DNA from: Chrysophaeum taylorii
Lineage: Eukaryota; Sar; Pelagophyceae; Pelagomonadales; Pelagomonadaceae
Length of the DNA: 64,000 bases
NCBI GenBank assembly: GCA_029834535.1
Contig: JAQMWT010000081.1
Span: forward strand, 216,750-280,749
Direction of reading: 5' to 3'
The translations under genes and the position numbers were made by a program. Under the pieces are notes generated by a model. The model had not been told where the DNA came from, ran no database searches, and saw nothing but the letters and a program-made list of their open reading frames with translations. The stretch's first letter is position 1. Every line of letters starts with the position of its first letter. Shown piece by piece: positions 30,506 through 41,317 of the stretch.

Positions 30506-32365
30506 ATGGAGCCCGACTCGCTGCGTGATTTCGAGCGCAAGATGCTCGGGGTGGACATAAAGCTGGTGGACCCCGATGAGGAGGGCCCGACCTCCGGCGA
30601 GGAAATGCGTAAGATGATGGTGGACATGGGGCTCCACCCCGAGCAGCCCCTCGAACGGCGTGGTCCGATCGAGCTGCCGGAGCGGCTCACGAAGGAGCTG
30701 CGGCAGCGGATCAACAAGGCGGACCTCGACTGGGAGGACTACAAGGACCTGTTGCCGTCCGGGTTGGGCCCTCTCCTGGGCCTCGATCCCGCGGTGTGCG
30801 CGGACCTCGTCAAAAGAGTCGCGCACGGCCAGATCCGGATCGACTTCCACCTCGCGAAACAGACGCACGTCTTTCGTTGGCTCGACAAGGGAAAACTCAC
30901 CATCGAGCAGGCGTGCAAACTGGCCGAGCAGCTCGAAGGCGTCGAGATCCTGGAGATGGTCGACGCCTTCGCGGCGGCCGATCGCGCGGCGAAGAGAGAC
31001 GACAAACCAGAGATTCTGCCGCTCGCGTCGGCGGCGAGCTCCGACGATCCGCGCGCTGCGGAATGGGCCCGCGCGGGCATGGAGGCCATTAGCCGCGGCG
31101 AGGTGGCGGCCCTTATCTTGGCGGGCGGCCAGGGTACGCGCCTCGGCTTCGACGGGCCGAAGGGCCTCTACGACGTCGGCCTCCCGTCGCGCAAACCGCT
31201 CTTCCTGCTGTTCGCCGAGCGATTGCGCAAGATTGGCCAGCTCGCGCGCGAGGCCGTGCCGATCGAGGAAGAGAAGCCGACCACCAAAGTCACGCATTCC
31301 CGCGGCACGCCCCTCCCCCGCGGATTCCAGAAGCAACCCCGCCCCCCCGAGAAAAATGTGAAGCGCGTCCCGTCGGCGCCGCCGCTGCTGGTGATGACGT
31401 CGGAGATCAACGACGCTCCGACCAGGCGGGCCTTCGAAGAGATGGGGTATTTTGGGCTCGACGCGCGCGACGTGCTCTTTTTCTCCCAGCGTACCGTACC
31501 CTCCTTTGCGGAGGACGGGAACGCGTTTATGCGCTCGGGCCACGAGATGGCGACCGCCCCCGACGGCAACGGCGGCGTCTACAAAGCCCTCGCCGCTTCC
31601 GGGGTCCTCGACGACTTGGAATTTCGAGAGATCAAGTACGTCCACGTCTTTTCGGTCGACAACGCCTTGTGCCGGCCCTGCGACCCCGTCTTCCTGGGGT
31701 ACTGCAAATCGGAGAAGGCCCTCGTCGCCTCCAAAGTCGTGTGGAAGGCTTCCCCCGACGAGAAAGTCGGCGTCCTCGCGACGCGCGACGGCCGCCCTGG
31801 TGTCGTCGAATACTCCGAGCTCTCCGCGGACCTCGCCGCGAGCCGCGACGAAAATGGCGAGCTGAAATTCGGAGCTGGAAACATCTGCAACCACTTGCTG
31901 GCGACGGAATTTTTGAGCTGCGCGGCCGCGACTAACCCCGACGTCCTGCCGTACCACCTCGCGCACAAAAAAATCGACGCGGCCGACCCCGAAACCGGCG
32001 CGCCGGTCCCGCCCCCCAAGCCCAACGCCTACAAGCTGGAGGCCTTCATTTTTGACGCGTTTAAGATTGCGCTCGACCACGCGACGATTAGAGTCCCGCG
32101 CGAGGACGACTTCGCCCCCGTAAAAAATGCCGTCGGCGCCGATTCGCCCCAGACGGCGCGCGACGCGATCCTTCGCCAGGGCGCGCGCTGGTTGCGGAAC
32201 GCGGGCGCGACAGTCCTTGGCGACCACGGCGTCGAGCTCGCGCCCGCGTTGACCTACGCCGGCGAAGGCCTCGCGTCTAAATTCGACGGCGCAACCGTCG
32301 ACGCTACCCAAGCCCCCGCCTTCTTCGATATTAACACGCCGGTATCGTCGTCGTCGTCGTCGTAA
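30506..32365 (+). CDS. UAP1: UDP-N-acetylglucosamine pyrophosphorylase
   Basis: 619 aa. Makes UDP-GlcNAc (or UDP-GalNAc) from the sugar-1-phosphate and UTP, the donor for glycoproteins, GPI anchors and chitin-like polymers, in the cytosol. The nucleotidyltransferase signature LILAGGQGTRLGFDGPKG starts near residue 204. Other UAP blocks follow: MTSEINDAPT, PDGNGGVYKAL, HVFSVDNALCRPCDP and EYSEL, then NICNH. About 100 extra residues precede the usual N-terminus, with a Lys/Arg/Pro-rich insertion of about 30 residues before MTSEIND. The C-terminus ends in Ser6-7 from a TCG repeat. The start ATG at 30506 is the first in frame. The enzyme could also take other hexose-1-phosphates, but UAP1-type motifs dominate. 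Confidence 0.92.
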   Translation: MEPDSLRDFERKMLGVDIKLVDPDEEGPTSGEEMRKMMVDMGLHPEQPLERRGPIELPERLTKELRQRINKADLDWEDYKDLLPSGLGPLLGLDPAVCADLVKRVAHGQIRIDFHLAKQTHVFRWLDKGKLTIEQACKLAEQLEGVEILEMVDAFAAADRAAKRDDKPEILPLASAASSDDPRAAEWARAGMEAISRGEVAALILAGGQGTRLGFDGPKGLYDVGLPSRKPLFLLFAERLRKIGQLAREAVPIEEEKPTTKVTHSRGTPLPRGFQKQPRPPEKNVKRVPSAPPLLVMTSEINDAPTRRAFEEMGYFGLDARDVLFFSQRTVPSFAEDGNAFMRSGHEMATAPDGNGGVYKALAASGVLDDLEFREIKYVHVFSVDNALCRPCDPVFLGYCKSEKALVASKVVWKASPDEKVGVLATRDGRPGVVEYSELSADLAASRDENGELKFGAGNICNHLLATEFLSCAAATNPDVLPYHLAHKKIDAADPETGAPVPPPKPNAYKLEAFIFDAFKIALDHATIRVPREDDFAPVKNAVGADSPQTARDAILRQGARWLRNAGATVLGDHGVELAPALTYAGEGLASKFDGATVDATQAPAFFDINTPVSSSSSS

Positions 32366-32520
32366 TGCGCTTCGGCGCTCTCGAGAGGTGAACTTCGGGT
32401 TGGTGGTCGAAGCGAAGCAAAGTTCGCGTGCGCTATTACATCGTACTTAGTTCGTCTTTGAGACCTCGGGCGGCAGCATACTCTGTCGAGTGCTCAAGTG
32501 GGGTGTGCGCGCGCAACGAG

Positions 32521-32552
<32 letters not shown>

Positions 32553-33082
32553 CGCTCGTCGCCTCGCTTTCTTGTCCGCAGTTATATTATGATTATTATT
32601 GCGTGTTGTTGTTGTTGTTGCGCAGTTGTTGGTAAAAAATTATAGTGGGCAAAAAAAAAACAATAATGTCGTGAAGCAACCAAAATGCGCTTCTGACGAT
32701 GATCATGGCGAACGAATGGTGTCGTGTGATTGATGAGCCGGCTGGGTTGTGTATAATAACATTCGAGGAGGAGGAGGCACGGTAAGGGGGAAAATGAAGA
32801 AGACAGCGGCAAAAAAGAAGCAAAATAATAATAATAATAATAACAAAAATGTAAAAAAAAAAGACATCAGAGGAAGTTCGCCGATGCCATTGGCATGACG
32901 GCTCGGGGCGCTAAAATAGCTTCTCCTCGAAGAAGAAGAAGAAGAAGAAGAAGAAGAAGAAGAAGAAGAAGATAATAAGTGAATGTCCAAATAGCAGCTT
33001 CATTTTTTTTCATCTTGGGTAAAGTTCATCACCTTGGGACTTGTTTTGGACGCATTTTTTTTTCGGCCTACGAGACTTGCGT
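32366..33082. other. convergent spacer rich in simple repeats
   Basis: Between the stops of UAP1 and the Pmp-like gene. It holds AAC (32520-32551), AAT (32825-32844) and GAA (32933-32971) repeats and a TTG run. No gene is seen. Confidence 0.6.
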
Positions 33083-36000
33083 TCATTCTGGTTGTTCGAA
33101 AGGTTCGGCGATGCAGACATGACCGTCGTCGTCGTCGTCATGATCCGCCGCGATGTCGTCGTACTCGGCGATGCCGACTCGACGTCCGCTGCCGTGGCCG
33201 TCGCAATCGCTCGGATATTCGTGGCGAACTTTTGCAGCGGGCGAGAGGGCTTTGCCCAACTTGGAGATGACGCGACTGTTGTCTGTGATGGATGCGGAGA
33301 ATCTCCGCGAGGATACGGAGATTCTCCGCGAGGATGTCACCGACAATTCTGCGACGAGTTTGAGCATGGTAAGCTCGCGCCTCGAGTCGCGAACGATGAG
33401 GTAAATCGTACACGCGATGCCGAGGACAACGAGGAAGATCATGAAGCCACCAACAGCCGAGCTCGCCTCGGTGAAATCGGCGGCGATGCAGAAGGTGCAG
33501 AGGAGGGCTATACTCATGATGCCGTGTAGGATTTCGGCGAGATTATTGTCGGCGTCTTCGATAAACGGAAGGAACGAGCCGTAGGCCTTGGTAGAGATGA
33601 GGGCGAGCAAGAACATGAAGAGCGCGCGCGTCGCCTCGTTTTCCGAGACGATGGCGGCGACAGAGGTTATGAGGAAGCGATGAATGCAAACGAGGACTTC
33701 GAACATCCAAAAGCCGGGGCGATAGACGGCGAAAAGAAGCTCGAGGTGTACTATCGACTTGTCGTTGGAGCGGAGCTCGACGGCGGCATTGTTGAGGTCG
33801 CGGTCGGCATCAGTCTTGGGAGGCCTCCAAGTTGGGCGTTCGCAGTAGACCATTGGACAAATGCGATAGCGCGAGCGGTACAAAAGCAAGCAGAAGCAGG
33901 CAGGAATCCCGACGACGTGCGTGAGGACGGCGGCGGCGGCAATGAAAGACCACGTGACGTAGGTCGGGCCGCGGCACTTGAGGGCGAGGTCCATGGCGAG
34001 GTATTCTTCGCGGGCGACGCGGCCAGCAGCACTGGTGGTCGGCGAATCGTACGATACGCACCAAAAGCAGCCGATGATTGTCGAGGCGATCGACGGGTAG
34101 GTGACGAAGACGATGAGCAGCATGGCACGAATGACATTCGGCGAGGCGTTTGCTACCGAACGCGCGGTCGCCGCCGCGAGGTCGTTGGCAATGAGAGTGT
34201 TGGACTCCTTCAATGATCCCAAGAACTTGGACCTTCGGCGGCCCTTGATGGGCATCGGGATCGGATTTGGCGGAGGCGGATCGTTGCGATGCCAGTATTT
34301 GTAGGCGACGTTGAGGGCTAGGAGCCAGGCACACGCGACGACCGGCCCGCAGACGGAGGAAAAGAGACGATCAAAGTACGAATTTCGCGCGTTGTGGTGA
34401 AGGCAGTTGACAGGAATGTTGATCGACGCGAGGAAGCTAAGCGAGGTGGTGATGACGAGGTAGTTGTTTGGAAGACGGACGTTTGCGATTTGGGGCGTCG
34501 CCACAAGGATCTGGAAGACAACGAAGAGCGTGCGCCACTTCTCGGTGAGACGGCCAATTCGGCGCGACATCTTGGCTGTTGTCCTCAGGGCTGTCTCCCT
34601 GGTCAATATGATTTTGACCGTGTAGTACGCCATGACGAAGAAGGCGCCGCAGACGAGCGCGAGCTTGAGTCCGAACGCCAAACTCGGGGGCAATCCGCAT
34701 TTTTTGCACTGGTCGCCGTCCCTATACGACGCGCGGCGGCATGCCGCGCAGGTCGGACCGAGGGCATCCGAGTCCTCGGCACACCGGATTCGCCCGACGT
34801 CGCCGTTGCAGGCGGGGTTATTTTCGCCGCCGGAGCATTCGACTGGCTTCCTGGACCACGCACTCTGGCGCATGAAGCCCCGCTCGAGCGCGAGCGTCGT
34901 GAGTATGCGATCGGGCACGAGCGGGACCTCCTTGTCGTTGCATTTCATTCCCGAGACGCATTCTTTACAGCCGTCGTCTGGCGTCCAGTACTCGTCGTCG
35001 TCGCATTCTTGACAACGAGAACCGGAAACAACCTCGCCCGGAACGCACGCCCGAAGGAATATCGAGACTGCGACCTGCGACTCGCGGACGGTCCTCGAGG
35101 ACGTGTCGACGACGACGTCGATGGTCGTGTTGGGCTCGTACGTGACGACGAGCGTGTCGAAGATTGCGGCGCCCTCGAGAAATTGGGCGAGGTTTGAAGC
35201 GACTTTGGCGCCCGTGGGTTTCGAGACCGTTATGGATGCGGTCTCGTCGACGCCGATGGCGAGCTGGCCGTATTCGTCCTCGAGGACGACGGTGACGGGC
35301 GTCAACGCGCGGCCGTCGCTTTCCGAGACGTACGGAGCTTCCGCCGAGCGCAGCACGCGTGGTGGTGTCGCGATGTCCTGGCCGAAGGCCGCCTTGTTGG
35401 TGTTTCGTACGACGGTGGCAATCGAGAGACCTGTGGGCTCGTTGTCCGTCCAGAAAAAGGCGCCGCCGCCGCGGAGCGCTTCGTTCTCCTCAAAAACGTT
35501 CTTCGAACTTCGAACCGTCGGATCGGGAACGGCAAAGGTCGCTGACACTTCGTAGGGGTTGTCTGGCTCGAACACAAGGGCGTCGACCACCAGGTCTCGT
35601 CCCCCAACCGCGTCGACGACAACCACGGTGAGCGAGCCCCCATACCAACCGTTTCCGGTCGTGCTCTTCGCGACGACCGAGTAAGTTTCGCCGGCGTCGA
35701 CGTAGACTTCGTGGATGTTCACCGCGTCCGCCGAGGGCTCGCCGACGGTAATGGAATCTTCTTCTGCGCTCCCGAATTTCCGAAGCTCCACAAAATTCTC
35801 TCCCGAGGGGCAGACGCAGCCGTCGCACGCGTCCAAAGACACGGACGACCGAAAACCCGGGCAAACGTTGATATCCGAGTCGCAGGTCGCGTCCTCGTCC
35901 TTTTGTTTGCATTTGACGGATGTTGTGGTCCAGTCGATATAAACAACAACGCGCACGGAATTGGTCGGCTCGAAGTCGATTTCTGACAGCTCGCCGTTGT

Positions 36001-39000
36001 ACACGGCGCCGCCGTCGACGGCGCTATTCGTCGCAAAGTACGTCGCTCGGACAGACACGATCGACGTCGTGTCCGCGGCGAGGCCACCGCCGAGAGTTCC
36101 CGCAACGTTGGAGATGAATGCCGACGAGGCAACCAGCACCCCCATGTCGCACCGATCGAAGAAGCAGGCTCCGCCCTCCTCCGTCGCTTCGTTCGAGGTA
36201 GCCGTCACGTTGTACAGCGCCACGTCCTCGGCGACGGTGCTGGCGAAGAACCCGCCCTGCGTTGCACGATTGGCCGTCGCGACCGTGTGGTTCACCGTCG
36301 TCAAGCTCAGAACGCCAGCGTGGACTCCGCCGCCCTGGCGCAGCGCGACGTTGCGAGCGAACGAGCCGCCGACGAGCTCGCACTCGCACTTGGTGCCGAC
36401 GCTGACGGCGCCGCCGTAGTTGGCCTGGTTCTCCGTGAACTCGACAGCCGCGGCGTCAGACACCGAAAGCAAGCTCGACTCGTCGGCGACGTAGACCGCC
36501 CCGCCGCTACCAGAAAGTGCCGCGTTCCCCTCGAACGCTGGCGGCGTCGTCGTCGACGACGACGACGAGATCGCGAAGGTTGCCGCACGTTCCGTGTGCT
36601 TGTTGTTCTCCAGGGTGTAGTCGGCCTGTTCGACGACAAGATCCTCGATGATGTCGATGCCGAGCGCCTCGAGAGCCCAGGTGCCAGAGTTCCAGGACTT
36701 GCCCCTCGCCGCGCTCGTCCACGCCTCGTACGCTCCCGGCGGAAGGCAGTACATCTCGCTCACCACGCTCCCCATCTCGGGCCGCGCCACCGTCGAGACA
36801 TGGATCGCATCGCTCCCGAGACGTCGCGCCACATTCGTTTCGTCCGTCGACGCGATCCAGAAAAGCGAGTCGACGCTGTTATCGCTCGACGCCGCCTCGA
36901 AGTCCAAAGTCACGCGCACGCATCCCTTGTCGCTCGCCACGACGAGGAGGCTCTGTTCCTCGACAGCGACAGCGCCTCCTCCGCTGCCCAAAGCGACGTT
37001 TGCGATGAACGACGAGCCCCCGGCAACGTGGAGCACGCTTCGCGTCGCCGACACGGCCCCGCCGTTGTTGTCGGCCGAGTTGCTCGCGAAGCGACTTGCT
37101 CGCAGCGATGCCAACGACCCCTGGCCCAAAGCGAGGGCCCCACCACGGTCGCCGGCCAACCCTCGGACGATTTCGACGCCTTGCATCGAGACCGACGCAC
37201 CGCTACCGGCGTCGATCGCGCCCCCGTCGCCGCCCGCCGCGACGCAGTCCTCGAAAACGCTATCGACGATCTCGACGTCTGCGCCCCCGGACACCAAGAT
37301 GCACCCGCCGTTCGTCGAGGCCGTGTTTTCTGAAAATTTGCTCGACATGATGCGAAACGACATCCGAGACCCGCCAGCAAGGATACCGCCGCCGTTACCG
37401 CTCGACGCGCACTCTTCGACGCTGACGCCGTTCAGGACCACGTCCCCGAAGATCGCCATAGCACCACCCCCGTAAACCGAATCGCTCACCACCGAGCACC
37501 GCCGAAAGATCGTGTCCTCCAACACAATGGGGGCGATGGTCACGCCGTATATGCCGCCTCCACCCAAGCCGCCCAGAGTCGAGCTCTCTTCGACCGCCGA
37601 GCGAGCTATAACGAGCCGGGCCGCGTACACTACTTTGACCGTACCACCACTTTCGCCAGCAGAGGATCGTGCGATCCTTGAGTCGAAGACCTCGACGCTG
37701 CTAGAACGGTGCCCAAAGAGCGACCCACCCTCGTCAGCGACGCAGTCCGTCAGGCTCGACCCGTTTACGACGAGCGCTCCCCCTAAATAGGCAGCCATGC
37801 AACCGCCTCCGAACGTCCCGTCCAAGGACGTCCCGCGCGCCAACGTCGACCCCTTCTCGACAATGACTGTGCCCGCTGTGGTCGAGATGCCGCCGCCCGA
37901 AAGCGCCGTCGCGTCGACGATCGACGAGTTCGACGAGCGAAAGAGTCCGCCGACGTAGACGTAGACAGCGCCACCCCACGTCGACGCAGCATTATCCATG
38001 CGAACACGCGTCAACGTCGCCCTCGCACCTGTCCAAACGCTGATTGCGCCACCATATATCGCTGCGGTACATTTCGACAAGACGACGTCCGTCGCGACCA
38101 ACGTCGCGCGACCGCCGACGAAGATGCACCCCCCTCCAATGGTATCATCGTGGCCGTCGACGAGCGACATCGACTTCAAATCGAGCGCCGCGCCGCTACC
38201 AATGCCAATCAGACGATGACTACCGCGACCTCTCATCGCGTGCCCTCCGCCATCAACGGTCGTCTGAGCAGCGACGAACCTTAACTCCCCCGCGAGAACC
38301 ACGTCAGCGGCCACCAGCACGGACACGCACGCGTCGTCACCACCAACAGCCTCGCGCAGATCCTCTTCGTCCTCCACCGTGATTGTTTCGAATTCATCGA
38401 CCGTTGTCTCACACGCGCTCGGCAAAACCGCCGAATCCGCGCACTCGTCTTCGCCGCAAGAGCAAGACGCCTTCCCGGCACGCGCGAAAATGATCCTCCC
38501 AAACCCGCTCGTCGACCCCGCGGTATTGTGAGCTAGATCAGAGCACGCAACGCCTAACCAAGCATAGTCGGCGCAAGTCTTGTTAGCCACCAAACAACTT
38601 TCCACCTCCAAGGTCTCCTCCTCGACCAGCGGCGGCGGCGGCGTCGTCGTCGTCACGTTCTGACGAGAAGATGCATTCATCGATGCCGTCAACCGCCGCA
38701 GCTCGTGGCATGCCGGGCACGTGCAGTTCAGCTCAATCTCCAGCAGCGTGCACGTGAGTGGCGAGGATAGCGCGACCGGACACAAGTCGCAGTTCAGCGA
38801 TGATGAAGTCTTGAGGTTTTCGCTTGCAATCACGCCGAGCTTCCATGGAGCTTGGACGAGTGCAATCGTGCCGAGGATCCGTGCCAGCAACGCCATTGCG
38901 TCCGCACAACTTTGGAGCAAAGTGCTACGATGGAGCTTGGGCGTGCGATCACAATAGAGCACATCAACTGAAGGCAAGTTGAACGCCCACGTAGGACCGG

Positions 39001-39010
39001 AGTCATACAT
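33083..39010 (-). CDS. giant polymorphic-membrane-protein-like (Pmp) 7TM surface protein
   Basis: 1975 aa from the ATG at 39010. A clean signal peptide begins at Met39 (MALLARILGTIALV; ATG 38896), which may be the true start. Residues 250-1260 are built of short repeats with GG[A/G/C][I/V] and FxxN motifs (for example GGGAMAIFG, FSENTASTNGGCI, FASNSADNNGGAV), as in chlamydial Pmp and beta-helix adhesins. Residues 1320-1430 are a Cys-rich block (CQECDDDEYW, CKECVSGMKC, CAACRRASY). About seven membrane segments follow (about 1440-1880), then a Ser/Arg-rich cytosolic tail. This is probably a surface adhesin or sensor. The C-terminal half is paralogous to the partial gene at 62896-64000. Confidence 0.82.
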   Translation of the reverse strand: MYDSGPTWAFNLPSVDVLYCDRTPKLHRSTLLQSCADAMALLARILGTIALVQAPWKLGVIASENLKTSSSLNCDLCPVALSSPLTCTLLEIELNCTCPACHELRRLTASMNASSRQNVTTTTPPPPLVEEETLEVESCLVANKTCADYAWLGVACSDLAHNTAGSTSGFGRIIFARAGKASCSCGEDECADSAVLPSACETTVDEFETITVEDEEDLREAVGGDDACVSVLVAADVVLAGELRFVAAQTTVDGGGHAMRGRGSHRLIGIGSGAALDLKSMSLVDGHDDTIGGGCIFVGGRATLVATDVVLSKCTAAIYGGAISVWTGARATLTRVRMDNAASTWGGAVYVYVGGLFRSSNSSIVDATALSGGGISTTAGTVIVEKGSTLARGTSLDGTFGGGCMAAYLGGALVVNGSSLTDCVADEGGSLFGHRSSSVEVFDSRIARSSAGESGGTVKVVYAARLVIARSAVEESSTLGGLGGGGIYGVTIAPIVLEDTIFRRCSVVSDSVYGGGAMAIFGDVVLNGVSVEECASSGNGGGILAGGSRMSFRIMSSKFSENTASTNGGCILVSGGADVEIVDSVFEDCVAAGGDGGAIDAGSGASVSMQGVEIVRGLAGDRGGALALGQGSLASLRASRFASNSADNNGGAVSATRSVLHVAGGSSFIANVALGSGGGAVAVEEQSLLVVASDKGCVRVTLDFEAASSDNSVDSLFWIASTDETNVARRLGSDAIHVSTVARPEMGSVVSEMYCLPPGAYEAWTSAARGKSWNSGTWALEALGIDIIEDLVVEQADYTLENNKHTERAATFAISSSSSTTTPPAFEGNAALSGSGGAVYVADESSLLSVSDAAAVEFTENQANYGGAVSVGTKCECELVGGSFARNVALRQGGGVHAGVLSLTTVNHTVATANRATQGGFFASTVAEDVALYNVTATSNEATEEGGACFFDRCDMGVLVASSAFISNVAGTLGGGLAADTTSIVSVRATYFATNSAVDGGAVYNGELSEIDFEPTNSVRVVVYIDWTTTSVKCKQKDEDATCDSDINVCPGFRSSVSLDACDGCVCPSGENFVELRKFGSAEEDSITVGEPSADAVNIHEVYVDAGETYSVVAKSTTGNGWYGGSLTVVVVDAVGGRDLVVDALVFEPDNPYEVSATFAVPDPTVRSSKNVFEENEALRGGGAFFWTDNEPTGLSIATVVRNTNKAAFGQDIATPPRVLRSAEAPYVSESDGRALTPVTVVLEDEYGQLAIGVDETASITVSKPTGAKVASNLAQFLEGAAIFDTLVVTYEPNTTIDVVVDTSSRTVRESQVAVSIFLRACVPGEVVSGSRCQECDDDEYWTPDDGCKECVSGMKCNDKEVPLVPDRILTTLALERGFMRQSAWSRKPVECSGGENNPACNGDVGRIRCAEDSDALGPTCAACRRASYRDGDQCKKCGLPPSLAFGLKLALVCGAFFVMAYYTVKIILTRETALRTTAKMSRRIGRLTEKWRTLFVVFQILVATPQIANVRLPNNYLVITTSLSFLASINIPVNCLHHNARNSYFDRLFSSVCGPVVACAWLLALNVAYKYWHRNDPPPPNPIPMPIKGRRRSKFLGSLKESNTLIANDLAAATARSVANASPNVIRAMLLIVFVTYPSIASTIIGCFWCVSYDSPTTSAAGRVAREEYLAMDLALKCRGPTYVTWSFIAAAAVLTHVVGIPACFCLLLYRSRYRICPMVYCERPTWRPPKTDADRDLNNAAVELRSNDKSIVHLELLFAVYRPGFWMFEVLVCIHRFLITSVAAIVSENEATRALFMFLLALISTKAYGSFLPFIEDADNNLAEILHGIMSIALLCTFCIAADFTEASSAVGGFMIFLVVLGIACTIYLIVRDSRRELTMLKLVAELSVTSSRRISVSSRRFSASITDNSRVISKLGKALSPAAKVRHEYPSDCDGHGSGRRVGIAEYDDIAADHDDDDDGHVCIAEPFEQPE

Positions 39011-39891
39011 CTAGAGGAACAAAAGGCTGCATCGTCAACATACACTTTTGAGAAGATTTCCGAAAGAAGCAGCCAGCAGTCGGTCGTTGCACGACTACGT
39101 TAGACACGTTGTCTTCTCATGCCGTCCGTCCCCCAAATGAGCGGGTCTGGTGGTGGCGGCGACGGGTCGTCCGTCCTGCGGGTCGTCGTCACTTTCTGCT
39201 CTTTTCGGTAAAACTAACAAACTAACTCTCGGTTCGGTCTCGAAGGAATGTGAAAATGCTCCTAGGTGCTGCTAGACTTCGGCTCACGGACTAGGCGACG
39301 GACGCGGAACGTATGATCGAGCTGCGGGGTGTTTATTAGCACGACAATTTGTTGTCTCTCTAAAAGCAGCAGCAGCAGCAGCAGCAGCAGCTCAGTCTGA
39401 GGTCAGAATGACTTTTGGCGCGTCTAGGCCGCGTCTGTGGAAGCAGCTCGGCATCAGAAGAAACATTATTGGCTGCGAACTCGGTCGTCGTGCTCGCGAA
39501 GGTGTCCGTGTTGTGCCGTCTTCTAATAGTGGTGCGGTGCTCGTTCGCACGATCATCGAGTGTTGTCATGTCGTCGGCGGGGAATTTCCGAGGCTTTGTA
39601 AACAAACAAACAAACAAACAAACAAACAAACAAACAAACAAACAAAAAGCCGCTTCGCGCCAGTCTAATATATGCGCGCGCGCCATACTTGAACTGAACT
39701 GTGAGGTGGTCGACTCTAAATGTGAAAAAGAACGCGGCGCCATGCCGCGAACGAACGAACGAACCAACCAACCAACCAAATTTTTTTCGTGAGGCTGGCG
39801 CCCCTTTTGGTTGTTGGGCAGCAGCATCAGATGTACCCACCCTTGGAAAATGCATATATATGTACGACGTAAGGATGGTGTAAAACGAGGC
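39011..39891. other. spacer with AAAC and GCA repeats
   Basis: About 880 bp between two minus-strand genes. It holds a GCA run (39366-39390) and the AAAC array (39600-39647). Open frames are low-complexity. No gene is recognised. Confidence 0.5.
39600..39647. repeat. AAAC tetranucleotide array
   Basis: About eleven perfect AAAC units in a spacer. Confidence 0.97.
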
Positions 39892-41106
39892 CTAGGAGGT
39901 GGAAGCGACAGCACCATCATCCCTATCCTCGGTCGGAGGGGCGCGGGGGGCAGCGAGCTTGTCGCCGCGGAGCCGTCTGAGCGAGAGTTCGACGCGGTGC
40001 CTGATCGCAGGTCTCGTGGTCCAGAGAAAGAGGGCAGCGGCAAAAAAGGCAAAGATCGCGACGATGACAAAGACAACAATGGTTGTGATGGAGGCAGATG
40101 TGTTTGACTTTGAATTCTTCGATGCGTTCGCCATCGACGCGGTACCGCAGTCGAGATTGAGGTAGTAGACGAGGTGCGTCTCGAGGGCGGCGACGACGTC
40201 GAGAACGCCGTCGCCGTTGATATCGGCTATCGCGACAGCTTCCGCACCAGTCGCGTCGGCGTCAACGATGGTCGTCTCAAAGACCAAGTCGTCACGGCAA
40301 AAGGAGTGCTTCCGGACGGTGGCATCGTCGAAGCACGCCGAGATGAGATCGACGTCGGCGTCACCGTCGAGGTCTGCCGCGGCCACGGCTCTTACGCCGT
40401 GGGCGGTCTCGGTGACGCGAACGAGGTTTTCGAACGGATACTGGGCGTAGCCTACGGTGTCGTCTTTGGTCGAGGCAACGGCCGCGACGCCGTTCGCGTC
40501 GACGGCTCGGGCGTCCAGTAAATCTTCGGAAAGCACTTCGAGTTCTCCATTCTCGTAGAAAAAGACTGTGGTCCCGGCCGCAATCACGAGCTCTGCCGTG
40601 TTGTCGCCGTTGAAGTCGTACGCGGCTACCGCGACCGCACCCGGAACGCGGATTACGAACGTGGATACGTTCCATCTCGGGCCTGCGTAGATCACGACCT
40701 CGTCATCCCCCACAACCAAAATGTCGAGGTCTCCGTCACCGTCGACGTCGTAGACCTCGACGTCGCTCGCGTTGCCGCCGTTTAGGAGGCTCTCGTATTC
40801 GCTCGCGTTCGCGTAGACGACGACGACGCCGTCGTCAGCAGCGGCAATTACTTCCGCGCGGCCGTCGCCGTCGAGATCTCCTGTTGCAAAGACCGAGCCG
40901 ACACCGACGTCGTGCCGCACCCATCCGGGCTGCTCGAACCACGCGATCTTTCCATCGAAGCTGACGATCACGTCGACGTCACCATCCGCATCCATGTCCA
41001 CCGCGCGCACATCTTGCTTCGCGCCGTCCAGCGCGGCGATCGGTGTCCGCGAGCCCAGCTCGCACCCAGCGCTGGTCACGATTAGCCAAGGAAATGGCCT
41101 TCTCAT
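39892..41106 (-). CDS. VCBS/FG-GAP repeat single-pass surface protein 2
   Basis: 404 aa; ATG at 41106. Six calcium-loop units are visible: DMDADGDVDVI, DLDGDGRAEVI, DVDGDGDLDIL, DFNGDNTAELV, DLDGDADVDLI and DINGDGVLDVV, as in integrin-alpha-like propellers. A Ser/Asn stalk precedes one membrane helix (about 337-362), then a basic cytosolic tail. The N-terminal signal is short (PFPWLIVTSAG). The design parallels the protein at 16965-18626, but without the Pro-rich stalk or the Cys-rich tail. The likely role is adhesion or surface recognition. The upstream minus-strand neighbour ends 211 bp away. Confidence 0.8.
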   Translation of the reverse strand: MRRPFPWLIVTSAGCELGSRTPIAALDGAKQDVRAVDMDADGDVDVIVSFDGKIAWFEQPGWVRHDVGVGSVFATGDLDGDGRAEVIAAADDGVVVVYANASEYESLLNGGNASDVEVYDVDGDGDLDILVVGDDEVVIYAGPRWNVSTFVIRVPGAVAVAAYDFNGDNTAELVIAAGTTVFFYENGELEVLSEDLLDARAVDANGVAAVASTKDDTVGYAQYPFENLVRVTETAHGVRAVAAADLDGDADVDLISACFDDATVRKHSFCRDDLVFETTIVDADATGAEAVAIADINGDGVLDVVAALETHLVYYLNLDCGTASMANASKNSKSNTSASITTIVVFVIVAIFAFFAAALFLWTTRPAIRHRVELSLRRLRGDKLAAPRAPPTEDRDDGAVASTS

Positions 41107-41317
41107 CGTCGTTCAATTCTTCTCTTCTGTCAACATCGGTCAGTGTTCCTTCAATTGGACTTCAGAAGAACAATCAATCCAGTAGTGCAAGCGTACTACT
41201 GGCAGCAGGAGCAGTAGTAAGGGCACACAAAGAAGGTGGGGATATTATTTATTAATTCTAAAGAAAGACAACGCCCTCCCCCATCTCGTTCGTCGTCGAG
41301 AACGACAAACAATACAC

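Noticed and set aside
30479-32311. 610-aa minus-strand frame opposite UAP1
   Set aside because: Shadow of the conserved UAP1 reading frame; composition is Arg/Val/Asp-rich with no motif.
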